This document shows positions 10,283 through 21,322 of a DNA stretch of 64,000 bases, in pieces. Position 1 is the first letter of the stretch. The number at the start of each line of letters is the position of its first letter. Position numbers and translations under genes: made by a program. The notes under the pieces are model-generated. The model saw nothing but the letters and a program-made list of their open reading frames with translations. It did no database searches and had not been told where the DNA came from. The DNA lies in assembly GCF_000203795.2 (NCBI RefSeq), contig NW_006281110.1, forward strand, positions 273,854 to 337,853. Direction: 5' to 3'. Source of the DNA: Batrachochytrium dendrobatidis JAM81. Its lineage: Eukaryota > Chytridiomycota > Chytridiomycetes > Rhizophydiales.

Positions 10283-12066
10283 ATGGATACTGCCGAAGAG
10301 ATTGTTACTCCTGGTGCTGCCGCTAGTGCATTCAAAAACCCTTCCATGCTTGCTGCCCTTCAGGTTTGTTTCTGATTTTTATTTATGCATTCAATTCATT
10401 GAATTACTTTTTTTTATTGAATCGTTGGCTGTATGGTACTGACTGATTCCAATTAGGGACGCTTGGACACTCTTGTTGGTGCTCCTTCTGAATATATACA
10501 GTCTCTTCCAGGTGAAGTTCATCGTCGTCTTGACGCTCTCAAGAATCTTCAGGTAATATTTTTATGTTTATCAAAGATTGCATGAATTGATTTGGAAGCA
10601 TGTGCTGATTTCCATCTAGGACGAAGGAAATGTTTTCAATGTTCAATTTAGAAAGGAGGTCGAGGAGCTCGAAAAGAAGTATTTAAAGCTGGCTATTCCT
10701 CTTTACAAAAAGGTTGGTTTTATATAATCTACTTATTTATTTCGTATATACTGGTTTCCTATCTTGATGTATTGGATATTTAGCTTGAACCGATTGCCGG
10801 TATCTATGGCTTGTATATACCATTCTGATGATTTCAAATATGAATTCATTTTTTATTCAACCAATGCTTTTTGTCGTGTCATTCTTGCAATTGAATGCGA
10901 GTTGGTTCATGTTTAATAATACAATTTTTAAATCTATTTGAATGCTTAGCGTACCGATATTATTACCGGTGCTGTTGAGCCCACTGATTCTGAAGTCGAG
11001 CGCAAACCAGACGAAGAGGAGGAGGAAGAGGAGCGTCTTCCTGTAAGCTTTGCATGCATGTCTTTAGTTGTGCTGGATGGGCTCTGATCGTTGTATGTTG
11101 CATATATAGGTTTCCAAGGAAAATCCAGTCAAGGGTATTCCCGAGTTTTGGCTCACTGCTCTCAAGAATATGCGATACATCTCTGAGTTGATTACTGAAG
11201 ATGATGAGCCCGCTCTTGCCAAACTTGTTGATATCAAGCTCAGCTATCTTTCTAGTCCTGTAAGTGATGAGTTTCAAATTGCTGCAACAAACTATTGCTG
11301 ATTTAAAGCAATTTGCTAAATCGTTTGTTTTTTCAGGGATTCCAACTATCATTTGTTTTTGACAACAATGACTACTTTACCAACTCGGTTCTTACCAAAG
11401 CATATTATATGATGGAGTCTGAAGATCCCAGCGTGGATGAGGTCATGTTTGATCGCGCCGAGGGCTGTGAAATCGACTGGAAGGCCGGCAAGGATCTTTC
11501 TGTCACCATCGAAGTTAAGAAACAGCGTCACAAGGCTACCAACAAAACCCGCACTGTCAAGAAAGCTGTTCCCAAAGAAACCTTTTTCTCCTTCTTCTCT
11601 CCCCCAGCTCCACCTACTGAGGAAGACGAGGATGATGAAGAAAAGTTTGACGAGTATGATGAGCGTATCCAGATAGACTATGAGATTGGTGAAATGATCA
11701 AAGATAAATTGATTCCCAAGGCTGTAGACTGGTTTACTGGCAAGGCACTCGAGTATGAGGATCACGATGAAGATGATTATGATGATGAGTTTGATGGTGA
11801 GGATGACGAGGATGATGAAGATGAGGAGGATGATGATCATGTTGGGCCTTCTAAAAAAACAATCGGTTCAAAAAGTAATGCTGCTTCTGTAAGTATTGGT
11901 TTTGTATGTGTTGATTCTAGACTAGTATGGATGTTTGGTATTTAACAAATCTACTCTTTTCGTCTAATCTTGCATGGTCATTTAAATTCAAAGAGCTAAT
12001 TGTTGATTTGCTCAAATGATCCATATATAGGGCGATGACAAGGCGCCTGAATGCAAACAGCAGTAA
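10283..12066 (+). CDS. NAP1: NAP1-family nucleosome assembly protein (histone chaperone)
   Basis: Binds H2A-H2B (and linker histones), shuttles them and helps assemble nucleosomes. Seven exons by reading frame: [60 protein letters not shown] ending [42 protein letters not shown]; the large exon 11338-11888; and a short last exon ending APECKQQ. Diagnostic pieces are [13 protein letters not shown], the dimerisation helix around [27 protein letters not shown], the FFSFFSPP motif and a long acidic tail (Asp/Glu tracts at about 11,760-11,835). Length of about 390 residues fits the family. The intron near 10,713-10,948 is the longest (about 235 bp). The acidic tail is low-complexity GAT/GAG repeat DNA. 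Confidence 0.93.
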
Positions 12067-12231
12067 CAGTTTCAAGATGTCAAATACGAGGTCTCCATAA
12101 AAATATGCTTATATTCTACCAGTAGGTCTAGGCCATTTGTCCTAATATTGCTTTTCATTTAGCACCCATACAGACAAGAATGAATTGCAGATGTCTTGTT
12201 GGTTTCATAATAGTTTTTTGTATTTGCAGTT

Positions 12232-12562
12232 GTATTCATGTGGAATGGAATATCAAAAAATGACTATAACAAACAGCCAATCTCATGAAATGATAATCTC
12301 TCAATTCACTGGTCTTTTGACAATCAGTATGGAAACAATCGTCATTTCCAAAACGTGTGTTTTCTTGGATTAGAACGTATCCAAGTTTTTAGGATACAAC
12401 GAGCTTGGTTGTACAATGTATGGCTGTCAAATAAGCATAACCAGTTTAAAACTATAGCTTGATTGCGTCATGACAGATATTATGTTCATCAAAGTCAATT
12501 TGTAAAAAAGCGTAACATTTAACCATTATTTCAAGACAATGTCCCATTTTACATGAATGTGG
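12232..12562. mobile_element. Intergenic TIR element (copy 2)
   Basis: Left end TGTATTCATGTGGAATGG at 12231; right end CATTTTACATGAATGT at 12545-12560, followed by GGCTGC. The interior shares GCCAATCTCATGAAATGA and a TAGAACGTATC region with copy 1. It occupies the convergent gap between the NAP1 and eL39 stop codons. No ORF of substance. Confidence 0.68.
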
Positions 12563-12711
12563 CTGCAAGTCAGATCTGGTCCACACCATAATTTGAAAAT
12601 AGACAATTGGTATAGATTTGAAAAACAACTTTAATCTGAAAGAAAAGGTAAACGTTCTAGACAGATCATCACCAGTAGAAATCAACACGATGAAAGAGAT
12701 GTATATCCTCC

Positions 12712-13320
12712 TTAGATGTTGAGCTTGGTGCGGCGCCAGTTACGACGCTTGGAGTTGTACCTAGAACAAAAAGTCAATACAATATTTACTACACGCAAGA
12801 TCTACATTTCAGTCCACAAGATCATACCGGATGGTGTTGTCAGTGCGGAAACGGATCCAGTTAGGAAGGGGTCTGTTCTGCTTCAGCTTCTTGCCAAGAA
12901 TACGCTTGGTGCGGAAAGACTTGTTAGAAGGCTATACATGATCAATGCAGCAAGTCAGCATTCATGCAAAACAAGTATATCAAGCAGACCAGTGTCAATC
13001 AGCAAAAAGAAATAGCCATATTGGGAGTATCAATCCAACTGCAATCAACCAGCAGTTCTAGCACACATTTAAAACTAAACATGCAGTTATTGCAGATACT
13101 GTAGTCAATTCCAAAATGATCAGACTCGGAAGATTGTTATCCAAATAGCAAGTGTAAACTCGAACTACTTGACAATCAGCTCGAACTCGAAATCCTGTTT
13201 GTTGATATCCAGACAAGTCGAATCAACAGTAACAACCACCACAATGTATATTTCTGGCTTGATGCATTCTCAAACAGGATGCATGCATGGATGGATGGAA
13301 TCATAGTCACCACGAACCAT
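12712..13320 (-). CDS. RPL39: 60S ribosomal protein eL39
   Basis: The smallest structured protein near the ribosome exit tunnel. Coding exons 12828-12931 and 12712-12760 give 50 codons plus stop: [35 protein letters not shown], then [15 protein letters not shown]. These match eL39 residue for residue in most conserved positions, and with an initiator Met the length is exactly 51, the usual size. An in-frame TAG just upstream of the first of these exons shows a 3' splice site (TATAG|CC). So the first exon must supply only ATG. The best candidate is the ATG at 13318-13320 (AAAATG|GTTCGT), giving an intron of about 386 bp; this exon is tentative because the donor is not ideal. Confidence 0.85.
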
Positions 13321-13507
13321 TTTGACGAGTCGTTCACTGTGCAGTCAAGTTGAGAGTCTTGTGGTCTGGTATTGCGTTTGCCATCCCAAACACACGTGAC
13401 CAAACTTGTCTGGTTTTCCTGAGGAGTGTGTATAAAGTGCTGCCTCTGAATTTGCTTGAAATTTCCAACAAGATTCAGACTTGACTTTTGGTTATAAACT
13501 CAAAACC

Positions 13508-15759
13508 ATGCAAAGCTCCATGCCCACTCCTCCACATACAAACGGTAATCCTTTACTCTACTCAGTGCTTTTTATTGATAGAAATACATTGTTTGGCAGG
13601 GTTTCATTTATCAAACAGCATTGAATTCGATATGGTCATTCTGTAAAGCTTACCTTGGTGATGGTCAATAGAACCTCACCACAAATGGTGTATCAACATA
13701 TTATAGCCATAACACATGGCCTGATGCTCACTGTCAATGAATTTAAATACTTCAACTCTGTTTCGTATTATGGCCATACATGCTTTTTTATGCTTTCTCT
13801 TGACCATCATTTTGTAGTCGACACTTGGCCTAACCCAAGTACCTCAATCTTGCTTTAAATAACTCATCTGCCTACTCTAATCTGTTGAGCCTTGAATGTA
13901 AATATACCAATTTATACTTTACTACAGGCTCAAATGGATCTGCATCACTCTTTCAACTGGATCAGAATAGTAGCCACGCATTAGATACCGAATACCATGA
14001 ACATAAAAACGTTAGTGTAGATCAATTGTCAAGTCATTTGGACCAATCAGTAAGCGAAATTGTAGATGGATCCCCAGTAAGTGAGGCTTCCGGATCATCC
14101 GTAGGATACCAAGTGACGGATCAACCCGCTCGTATGAGTCTACCTCCTGTGCCTACAGTTCCAAAAAGACTGCTGGATCAATATGGATTTTTTCTGGATA
14201 CGGATGATGCCAACTCTAGTTATATTTTAAAGTATGGTGTTGTGCAACTTGGCCATATCTAGCTTATTTGTGATGCGTATTTATTCCTGTGCTGATACAG
14301 TTTTATTTGATTAGCGCGCATGAAAAGAAGCAATATATGGATTTGGAAGTAGAGTGGCTTCATTTGCTAGAAAACTGGGATGTTTCCTCTAGAAAAAAAC
14401 ACAGTAGAGTAAGTTTCGAATTATATTTGGTGCTGATGTGGCAACTGCTGTATTCATTCACATCTTGGCAATACAAGAGCACAGCAAGCTGATGACTTGA
14501 TTGACTGCTAGATTAAAAAGATTTGTCGAATGGGTATACCCGATTCTATACGAGGAAATGCCTGGTCGGCAATGGCAGGTGTCGAAAAGTTGCGGAAGCC
14601 TGGATTGTTTGAGGTGAGTTTTATTTATCCGGTTTAATCTGCCAGTTCAGCTAGCATAACCTATCTGTCATGATCATGTTGTATTGTTACCATTAGTCAC
14701 TTGTAAATAGTCAAGACTCTCCTGTTATTTTTGAAACGATTGAGCGGGATATTCATCGGTGTTATCCAAGTAAACATGCTATTTGTATTGTTTAGACAAT
14801 GATATGCAGATTGCTCAGTATTTGGTAGATTCAACATTTAAACTTTTGTATTTTACATTTTTACAGACCACATGATGTTTTCTCAAAAAAACGAAGAAGG
14901 GTAAGTTGCTTTACAATCTTGATTCATTTGAGCTTTCAAGTAATTGTCCATGCTATATTTTAGTTTGAAACTTGCATTCTGATTATTTTAAACCAATCGT
15001 GTCGTAGACAACAAAATTTGAGAATAGTACTGAGAGCATATGCTCTATATAACTCGGAACTGGGCTACTGCCAAGGAATGGGCATGATCGTTGGGCTATT
15101 GTTGATGCGCATGGAGCCTGAGGTAAGTCTGAAGACTACAACCCTGATTTTAAAAACTGTTTTGTTTTGAATGTGCCACAATTGTGTTTATATTGGCCAT
15201 CGCTAAAGTCGCTTGTTTTCAACATGGCATCTATAATTAGGACGCGTTCTGGTTGCTAGTGGCTATACTCGAAAACTATATTCAAGGATATCACTCTGTG
15301 AATTTATACCAATTGCGTCTGGATGCGAGTGCGTTTGAACTAGCAATGCAGAAATATCTGAAGCCTGTAGCAAAGTACATGTCAAAGCTCGATGTTTCTC
15401 CATTGACATACATGACACAATGGTTCTTGACGTTGTACACCATGGCTCTACCATGGCGAACAGTACTGCGTGTTTGGGATATGTTTTTTTGTGATGGCCC
15501 CAAAGCTCTTTTTCGAGTTGGAATGGGTATTTTGTCTGCCAAAAAATCGTATCTTTTCAAAAACTGTCCTACCTCGTCAGATGCGATTGGATTTTTGTTG
15601 CAAGTTCCAAAAGAATTCGACGATGCGGATGCGCTGTTGAAGGTATGCCTCAAGATCAAGATCAAGCATGACGATATGAATAAATTTCGAGAAAGGACCA
15701 AAAAGCTGCATGCTTCATTGGATGAAAAGCTCAATAAAGTCTCTCAAGAGAAGGGATGA
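13508..15759 (+). CDS. TBC-domain Rab GTPase-activating protein
   Basis: Accelerates GTP hydrolysis by a Rab and so ends a membrane-trafficking step. At least eight exons. Exon 1 is MQSSMPTPPHTNG, followed by a 380 bp intron and a low-complexity Ser-rich region, then MSLPPVPTVPKRLLDQYGFF as a lead-in to the domain. The TBC domain shows ICRMGIPDSIRGNAWSAMAG, the arginine-finger motif IERDIHR, the glutamine-finger motif LGYCQGMGM, then EDAFWLLVAILENY, WFLTLYTMALPWRTVLRVWD and a C-terminal helix set. Both catalytic residues are present, so it should be active. The layout resembles the TBC1D10/EVI5/GYP5-like group, but I cannot name the Rab. The last exon (15,241-15,759) ends in a Lys-rich coiled stretch. 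Confidence 0.88.
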
Positions 15760-15859
15760 TGTATATCTACAGCTGCATAAATGTCATGAGTCATTGATTG
15801 AATTGATATCAAATGAGGTTGGGATTGCATTCTGCTTTTTCCAGACTGAAATCTATGTT

Positions 15860-16305
15860 GTATTCACGTAAAATGGAACATTTTTCTGTATTTATCTTGC
15901 AGTTGCTGCCTATTTTGCTTCAAAATAAACAATGGTTAACTATTTCTTGTGCTTTTCTATTAAAAATTGATATTTTCTACTTTAAACAACATCCATCATG
16001 ATGAAATCAAATTATGATTTTGAATTCAAATGTCCTCTTTTAACAGTCATACATTGCACGATCACCAAATTTATTTTAATCCAGATGTTGGTTTGATTGT
16101 TTTGTCAATACAACTCTACAGATACGTTTGTGTTCAAGAGAACAATTTCATTAATGCAACTTTACATGACAATCACCAGGAAACGAGTCGGTTTTAACGA
16201 ATTCAAAACCATTTCCAATAAATTTGATGCGAATTATCATTTCACAAGATTGATCGATTATTATATTTTGGCACTTTCATCTGGCATTTCATTTTACGTG
16301 AATAC
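15860..16305. mobile_element. Intergenic TIR element (copy 3, best-preserved ends)
   Basis: The ends are exact reverse complements over 16 bp: GTATTCACGTAAAATG (15860-15875) and CATTTTACGTGAATAC (16290-16305). Inside the left end comes a CTTGCAGTTG block and AAACAATGGTTAACTATT, shared with copy 4. Near the right end, ATCACCAGGAAAC and TATATTTTGGCACTTT are shared with copy 8. About 446 bp. It starts 100 bp after the TBC stop codon and ends 25 bp before the SF3B4 ATG. Confidence 0.8.
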
Positions 16306-16330
16306 AGCAGTAAGTTGTAATACAGGGAAT

Positions 16331-17714
16331 ATGAATAGGCAAGAGGATCGCAATAAGGAAGCTTCTGTATATGTCGGAAATATTGAAGACAGAGCAACAG
16401 ACTCTTTAATATGGGAGTTGTTTTTGCAGGCAGGTCCTGTCGGTATGTTCTAATATTCCTATTGGCATTCAGTGCCTTGAGCAAATGTGTTTTTTATCTG
16501 TCTAACCATACAGACACTGCATTTCTACACAGTCAATGTTTATCTTCCCAAAGATAGAGTTACTCAGATGCATCAGGGATACGGATTTGTAGAGTTTATG
16601 ACTGAACAGGACGCAGAGTATGCTTCAAAGGTGATATTTATGATACACAGATTAAACCGTTTACTGTTTAGAGTATCATGTCTTGTAATGCAGTATAAGT
16701 TTATACTGACTTGTTTTATTGATCATGATCTGGTTTTAGGTCATGAATATGGTTCGACTGTATGGTAAACCTTTGCGAGTGAACAAGGTATACATGGATG
16801 GACAGGAAACATTCATTTTCAGCACTCTGAATAGAACAAGATGTGTGATAACACTTGTTATGTATTCCATTCTTGTAGGCAACGTCAGATAAGATGGCAT
16901 TGGATGTTGGTGCAACATTGTTTATAAGTAATCTGGATATGACAGTAGACGAAAAGGCACTCTACGACACATTCTCAGCATTTGGAATGATTGCATCCAC
17001 ACCAAAGGTATCACCCATTATTTTTAATTTAAATATGCAAAATAGTCAATACTGTTTGACTTGGTACTGCCTTGCTCGGATATTAATTCATGAATACGAC
17101 TACAGATCTCGCGAAACCCAGAAACAGGAGAGTCGAAAGGATATGGATTTGTTTCATTTTCCACATTTGAAGCATCCGATGCTGCGATTGAAGCAATGAA
17201 TGGACAGTTTTTGGCGAATAGAGCTATTGCTGTTTCGTATGCTCTCAAAAAAGATGGCAAAGGGGAGCGACACGGATCTGCAGCAGGTATGAACAGTTAA
17301 ACTAGTGAGTCATGGATCTATAGACTGGTTGATATTAATATTAATATTTTAATAGAGCGGTTGCTGGCAGCACAGTCTGGAAAGACTACCGCGCTGGTTC
17401 CGAACCAAAACTTTGCAGACATTCCTTCAGTTCCATCTGCTGGAGCAAGATATTCTGATATGCCAGCAGCAGGATTCGGCTATCCAACACATGGCACCAA
17501 GTCTGGACCACCACCAGGATTTAACCCTACTCCTGGATATCCTGGTTTCAATCCATCACCTTCAGGTTACAACGGTCCTCCTGGATTCAACCCTAATATG
17601 GCTCCTGGATTCATCCCACCTACAATGGGTGTGCCTCCAGGATCATATCCACCACCTGGGTTTACAATGCAGTCAACACCACAGATGCCCTGGAATGCCA
17701 ATGCTGGGCGATAA
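16331..17714 (+). CDS. SF3B4: SF3B4 / Hsh49 splicing factor (two RRMs)
   Basis: A subunit of the SF3b part of U2 (and U12) snRNP that contacts pre-mRNA near the branch site. Exons join to give [20 protein letters not shown] and two RRMs. RRM1 has RNP2 VYVGNI and RNP1 GYGFVEF; RRM2 has RNP2 LFISNL and RNP1 KGYGFVSF, followed by [20 protein letters not shown] and ERLLAAQ. Those last blocks are strongly typical of SF3B4. The C-terminal 110 residues are a Pro/Gly-rich tail with repeated PPGFNP/PGF units, as in animal SF3B4. The start is the first ATG and matches family starts. Its 5' leader is almost entirely the right end of TIR element copy 3, and another copy starts 22 bp after its stop. Confidence 0.93.
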
Positions 17715-17735
17715 CTTAGTCCACGCGACTCCGCC

Positions 17736-17923
17736 GTATTCACGTAAAATGACACTTTTGTATTGATCTTGGACTGATTGTCTTGGAATAAACGATGGTT
17801 AACTATTCGTTGTTATTGGAAATTGATTTTGATGAATATTCTTGATTCTTTAATCAACACACACCATGAGCCTGGTCGTTTATGCATTTTAACACTATTT
17901 CATGCATCATTTTACATGAATAC
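17736..17923. mobile_element. Intergenic TIR element, short copy (copy 4)
   Basis: Left end GTATTCACGTAAAATG (17736-17751), right end CATTTTACATGAATAC (17908-17923), about 188 bp. The left flank reads CCGCC, the complement of the GGCGG that follows other right ends, so the repeat probably extends outward. The interior GATGGTTAACTATTC block matches copy 3. Located 22 bp beyond the SF3B4 stop codon. Confidence 0.76.
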
Positions 17924-18152
17924 AACTGTACATGCAAAGTTATTAAGATTCCCTTGTCCAAAAACATGTGAATTTGAAAAGTCCGCCAATCAAAGGGAGT
18001 GTAATAAAAGAATTCCACAAGCACATTAAATAGCAATTATAAACTCCGCCGTTAGAAATCAAAGCTCTGTCTTGAAATAAATACCACTTGTGCAGATCCA
18101 TTACCTTGAAGCAACTCAGACTTTCATTACCAGTCCAACACTGTCAATCTTG

Positions 18153-18192
18153 ACCAATCAAGTTCTCATTTAACCAATCAAGCTCTCATTTA
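18153..18192. repeat. 20-bp tandem duplication with CCAAT motifs
   Basis: Two head-to-tail copies of ACCAATCAAGTTCTCATTTA differing at one base (T/C), followed by a partial third (ACCAAAT). Each contains a CCAAT motif, about 95-130 bp upstream of the next gene's proposed ATG. Confidence 0.6.
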
Positions 18193-18284
18193 ACCAAATT
18201 AGGTTGACGAATCCCATCAAGTTAAATTTGTATTTCAATTTGGATATTCCGACTGTTATTTTAACTTGCAGCCAACAAGGTAGT

Positions 18285-19544
18285 ATGACATTTGATACTC
18301 AACCCAAAACACTGGTGATTATACATGAAGATGTGCTAGTTCACAAGCCATCAATTGTATCGTTATCCATACTGGCAGAGTATGATCTGCCTGATACACT
18401 CTCGGCTTTGGTGATCATGACCAACGAGCGACCACCAGAGATGCTACGTCCAAAACCTCGTAATGTACATACAGTCACTTCTCCAACCATTACTAAATCT
18501 CATCGAATATATTTCCAAAAGATGGACGAAAGCGAAGAGGACATGGCATCTCTCTTTACAGCTAATTTTGCTATGCGACCTCCGACTGATATGCTGGTAA
18601 TACTTGCCAAATCAAAATCTGCCATGTATTTTCGTCGACCAGATACGGTTGATAGTGTCCGTTTGTGTTTTGTGAATAAAGGCTCTGTGGGACTGGATAA
18701 ACTGGCTACTCTCGTTAGGCTAAAGTCTAAATTTGCACACGTCAAAGAAGCTGCAATCGAAGTTGGTAATGGATCGAGTGATGGTGTCATGCCAAAATTT
18801 GTTCCGACTCCATCATGCCAGTTGGACAGATCCACATTCAATACATCATCTCCAATATCTTGTGCAAAACAAGATTTCAACTCGATTCTAGCTGAACCAT
18901 CTACTGCTAATGGATCAAGATCTGTTCGCAAGAGCGCTTCTTGTACTGCTTTAAGCACTCGACAGAATATTACATTCCCTACCACGATAGGCAACTACAA
19001 TCACGATCTATCCAACTTGCATCCATTAGCCAAGAAATGCTATGATAATCCGTTCTCGAACGTGACGGATTTGCATGGAATTGATTCGCCTCGAGACTTT
19101 TTGCATGACAATCCTATTAAACTACGATCGGGTCGATACAGCGACATTTCAACTGAATTATGGGAGGATACATGTCTGCCATCGACCAAAATAGGTTCTG
19201 TGACTCCACCCGCATCACCCACATCTTCTTTACCCTCCATTCAACAAATGAGTCACACCCAATCCAAACCAGGGAAACTTGAGTTGATAAAAGAAGAATC
19301 TGTTTCTCAGTCGTGGTATGGATGGAGATCGACTACATCACTTTTATCAGGAATCCAAACACATGTAATGGAAAGTTTATCACTTTTGGATCACGATCCT
19401 TTACTGGTATCTGTTGTTGGCAGAAAAGCCATTACTCGAGTCAGATCAAACAAGTCATTGCGATTACAGACGGATACCTCAATATCCAATCCATCTCAAA
19501 CCTTGCGTCGTACTCGGTCTTCGATCCAAGTCTTGTCAGTATAA
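18285..19544 (+). CDS. Protein of unknown function (Ser/Thr-rich)
   Basis: I do not recognise this protein. The open frame continues upstream to 18204 without an ATG; the first ATG gives MTFDTQPKTLVIIHEDVLVH and about 419 residues. A splice acceptor just before it (ACTTGCAG at about 18270) leaves room for an upstream exon. The N-terminal 150 residues look folded, with alternating hydrophobic strands (VHKPSIVSLSILAEYDLPD, ALVIMTNERPPEML, DSVRLCFVNKGSVGLDKLAT). The rest is Ser/Thr/Pro-rich and probably disordered (SVTPPASPTSSLPSIQQM), ending LRRTRSSIQVLSV. No TM segment, signal peptide or catalytic motif is visible. Codon use looks like its neighbours, so it is likely a real gene. Confidence 0.6.
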   Translation: MTFDTQPKTLVIIHEDVLVHKPSIVSLSILAEYDLPDTLSALVIMTNERPPEMLRPKPRNVHTVTSPTITKSHRIYFQKMDESEEDMASLFTANFAMRPPTDMLVILAKSKSAMYFRRPDTVDSVRLCFVNKGSVGLDKLATLVRLKSKFAHVKEAAIEVGNGSSDGVMPKFVPTPSCQLDRSTFNTSSPISCAKQDFNSILAEPSTANGSRSVRKSASCTALSTRQNITFPTTIGNYNHDLSNLHPLAKKCYDNPFSNVTDLHGIDSPRDFLHDNPIKLRSGRYSDISTELWEDTCLPSTKIGSVTPPASPTSSLPSIQQMSHTQSKPGKLELIKEESVSQSWYGWRSTTSLLSGIQTHVMESLSLLDHDPLLVSVVGRKAITRVRSNKSLRLQTDTSISNPSQTLRRTRSSIQVLSV

Positions 19545-19741
19545 TGTTCTGATTGTACTTTTGGTATTTTTATTTTATTCAATCATCATATTTGAATATG
19601 TCTATAAGGGTATTTATTCCCTTGCATTAGCACCCTATTTGTATTACATGAGTCTATAAGGTGCTACAACTATTGTTTTAAATAAAAAAAATGGGTAGAT
19701 TCAACTGCAATCCAGATTAATGATTGATTCATTCTATAACT

Positions 19742-19815
19742 GTATTCATGTCAAATGGAACTTGAATTGATCTTGCAGTCATTGCTTTGGAATGGACAGT
19801 ATGGAACTAATGTTC
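19742..19815. mobile_element. Single end of the intergenic TIR element (copy 5)
   Basis: GTATTCATGTCAAATGG followed by TGATCTTGCAGTCATTG and TTTGGAATGGACA, the full left-end signature. I could not find a matching right end before the next gene at 20.26 kb. It is probably a decayed or truncated copy. The rest of 19,545-20,257 shows nothing else I can support. Confidence 0.55.
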
Positions 19816-20257
19816 CAATCCGCGTGCTGTTGAATGCAGAAAAGGTATCAGATTGTATTCCTTTACATAGACTGGTCAAATCGCAAGGAATAGAATCTAA
19901 TTAGTGTATGAAGTCATCAGAGAATATACAGCTTATGGACTCATCAAGAAGTATTCAAAGATAGTCTAAGCAGCAACATGAGCAAGAATGACAGTTCAAG
20001 AGCCAGGGTTATACTATGTATGCATTAAACCCAAGTACTTGTATGAGTGAATTAATAAAACAGACCAGCAATCTGGTTAAAACAAAAGGCTTGCAGGACT
20101 CCTGCCACCAACACACAAGCCTCAGTTCATCAACTACAAAGTATTTGAATATTCATTGTTGTTTTTATTATCAGATAATCTGGAGTGATCACTCCATGAC
20201 TGGATAATAAGAAAGGTATGCCATTGATTAGAGTAATAAAATCAAATCATTCAACAA

Positions 20258-20968
20258 TCAGAGACCAAACCAAGACATTAAACCAAGAGCAGCAGCCGTG
20301 ATTATAGATGTTATGCTGCCCTCAATCGACGAGGCAGTATTTGGAACTGTTACAGGCGATGGAGCAGAGTTTCCACCTGTATTCGCAGATCCACCATTGG
20401 AACTGGGCGATACAGAAGGTAATGCGCAGCTAGCACCACCTATATTCTCAGTTGCAATGGCATTTGAAGGATACTGCTTCAAGACTGAAGCAACCGTATT
20501 GATATTGTCTTGAGTGTAAGCTGCTCCACCTACACAAATGTCTTGCACAGCGTATATAGCTTGAGCAGGTCCTTGTCCGTTGGGTGCGGATGCGGCTACA
20601 TATATAAAGTAGATATGATTGTCTCCCACATTGGCACGACTGCCAGTATTGGATGGACATCCTTGCTTTGGGAATCCCCAATTAGCAACAAGAACTTGCT
20701 GTCCTGCAAGTCCGGCTCCTGGAGATATAGGCGATGTAAAGCTAGCCCACACACATCGAATGGCAATGGTTGCATTGTAATTGGTTGGTGAGCTCCCTGT
20801 TTCGTTGAGGGTGCTAGATACCACTGTACCAACAACAGTATATTGAGCATTGGTAATAAGACATTTAAGGTCTGCAGGAAGACCACAGTTGGGTGCTGGC
20901 TGAAGAGCCAGTTGAGCATTGACCATGATGGTCAGCAGTGGGACTGCAAGGCATAGAAACTTGAGCAT
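20258..20968 (-). CDS. Secreted, probably GPI-anchored Cys-containing surface protein
   Basis: Single exon, 236 residues. It opens with a signal peptide (MLKFLCLAVPLLTIMVNAQ, cleavage likely after VNA). A Cys-containing domain follows with NCGLPADLKCLITNAQYTVV, several beta-like strands (VVGTVVSSTLNETG, QVLVANWGFPKQGC) and two N-glycosylation sequons (NET, NAT). A Ser/Asn/Gly-rich stalk (SPSSNGGSANTGGNSAPSP) leads to a C-terminal hydrophobic segment ending ALGLMSWFGL with no charged tail, as in GPI-anchor signals. I do not recognise the ectodomain; the strand pattern after an N-terminal Cys is vaguely like an OB/NTR fold, which is speculation. Confidence 0.72.
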   Translation of the reverse strand: MLKFLCLAVPLLTIMVNAQLALQPAPNCGLPADLKCLITNAQYTVVGTVVSSTLNETGSSPTNYNATIAIRCVWASFTSPISPGAGLAGQQVLVANWGFPKQGCPSNTGSRANVGDNHIYFIYVAASAPNGQGPAQAIYAVQDICVGGAAYTQDNINTVASVLKQYPSNAIATENIGGASCALPSVSPSSNGGSANTGGNSAPSPVTVPNTASSIEGSITSIITAAALGLMSWFGL

Positions 20969-21322
20969 TATTCAATTGTGTATAAAATTATCAACTTGTT
21001 TTATTGGATTGGCAAGACACAGCAACCATTACAGTCATTCATACTAATAATGCTAATTCATTGCTTATTGCTGTCACTAACAGCATGTGGCTTACTATTG
21101 CTTGGCACATGCTATGAACTCAATCTTTTCTCTAAATTCAAATTCAGCTTATCTTTAAAAGCAAGCAATGCGGTTGCTTGCAAGATTCAGTTTAATGGCC
21201 ATGATCATCATCCCATTCAATATCCTAATCATCAAGTTGACTCCAATTTATAACTGCATTCAAGTCTTGGAGAATAAACTCTTGCCAAAATATCAACACA
21301 ACAAATGTGCCGATTTTACCGC

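Noticed and set aside
11349..11840. Long minus-strand ORF opposite NAP1
   Set aside because: Its Ile/Val/Leu-rich product is the antisense of the acidic GAT/GAG tract of NAP1.
13655..13858. Plus-strand ORF between TBC exon 1 and exon 2
   Set aside because: Lies within the first intron of the TBC gene and has no recognisable content.
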